A stretch of 64,000 nt of DNA from Paracyclopina nana (lineage: Eukaryota; Arthropoda; Copepoda; Cyclopoida; Cyclopettidae), in contig JAGUCH010000005.1 in assembly GCA_019096065.1 (NCBI GenBank), positions 2,232,001 to 2,296,000 of the forward strand, written 5' to 3'. Below the pieces are notes generated by a model, which saw only the letters and a program-made list of their open reading frames with translations, was not told the DNA's origin and did not search any database. Position numbers and translations under genes: made by a program. This document shows, piece after piece, positions 63,660 to 64,000 of this stretch (positions within the stretch are counted from its first letter, which is position 1; every line of letters begins with the position of its first letter).

Positions 63660-64000
63660 TGTTGTCAGAATTCCTTCTTATTCTTATTCTCAGCTGAGCT
63701 AAGCTTAGTAGAACAGTAGAGCCTTTTCAGCGATACCAAACAAAACTTAATCTAACACATCTTTTAGCCCCCAAAAATGCCAAATTCTAAATGCACAATT
63801 TTTTAATTGATTGATTAACGCTTTATGTTACTCTTGCACTACTGAGTTCCGCTCAACCCTAGCCTTCAAGTAATGGATCAGGTGCTAAGTCAAGATCGCC
63901 TGGTCTGGTAACTTCATTATCCTTTGAAAATTACTTTCCATCTTATCACATCGTATATATACATTAACAAATTATATAACATGCTTAAAAAACATATGAG
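63660..64000. other. Non-coding right edge
   Basis: AT-rich, with no open frame of note. Confidence 0.5.

Overview
This is a nuclear genomic window from an animal, most likely an arthropod. Genes have GT-AG introns of about 53-63 bp alongside longer ones, there are no operons, a canonical cytoplasmic actin with a 5'UTR intron is present, and one serine protease has the S1-pocket pattern of crustacean brachyurins. I do not resolve the species. Gene density is low, and most sequence is AT-rich non-coding DNA with transposon remnants.

Layout. 1-7.1 kb: non-coding apart from one candidate orphan start exon (2661-2700, +). 7.1-9.1 kb: a seven-exon secreted or membrane-tethered serine protease (-), with a TATA candidate about 0.9 kb upstream. 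10.7-17.6 kb: three genes (-) for small two-TM proteins; the second and third are clear paralogues and the first is a probable distant relative. A 437-bp MITE lies between the first two. 23.4-25.7 kb: a CUB-like/LDLa single-pass receptor with two cytoplasmic PPxY motifs (+). 26.1-27.3 kb: an intronless rhomboid protease (-). 28.8-29.2 kb: a second copy of the MITE.

29.7-38.0 kb: an apparently complete DNA transposon of about 8.3 kb with 16-bp perfect terminal inverted repeats. It carries two divergent genes that read through cleanly after splicing: a CACTA/EnSpm-type (tnp2-like) transposase (-, 983 aa) and a 1005-aa accessory protein of unknown family (+, 9 exons). A short motif next to the left terminal repeat recurs in the introns of the accessory gene and in the promoter region between the genes. 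46.3-49.4 kb: a 3.1-kb foldback-like element with long inverted repeats, two opposed arrays of a ~23-bp repeat, and between them a broken two-exon remnant of a ubiquitin-specific protease C-terminus.

53.1-53.26 kb: a short hairpin MITE. 55.2-56.7 kb: a SAC3D1-like gene (+), convergent with a DHHC palmitoyltransferase gene (-) ending at 56,987. 58.9-61.0 kb: cytoplasmic actin (-) with a 5'UTR intron and a CArG-box/CCAAT promoter. The last 3 kb hold no gene except a tRNA-like Pol III relic near 63.6 kb.

The host genes are unrelated housekeeping or membrane functions and do not form a pathway. The most distinctive content is the pair of large mobile elements and the two-TM gene cluster. Exon structures were inferred by eye from splice consensus and reading-frame continuity; no search was run.
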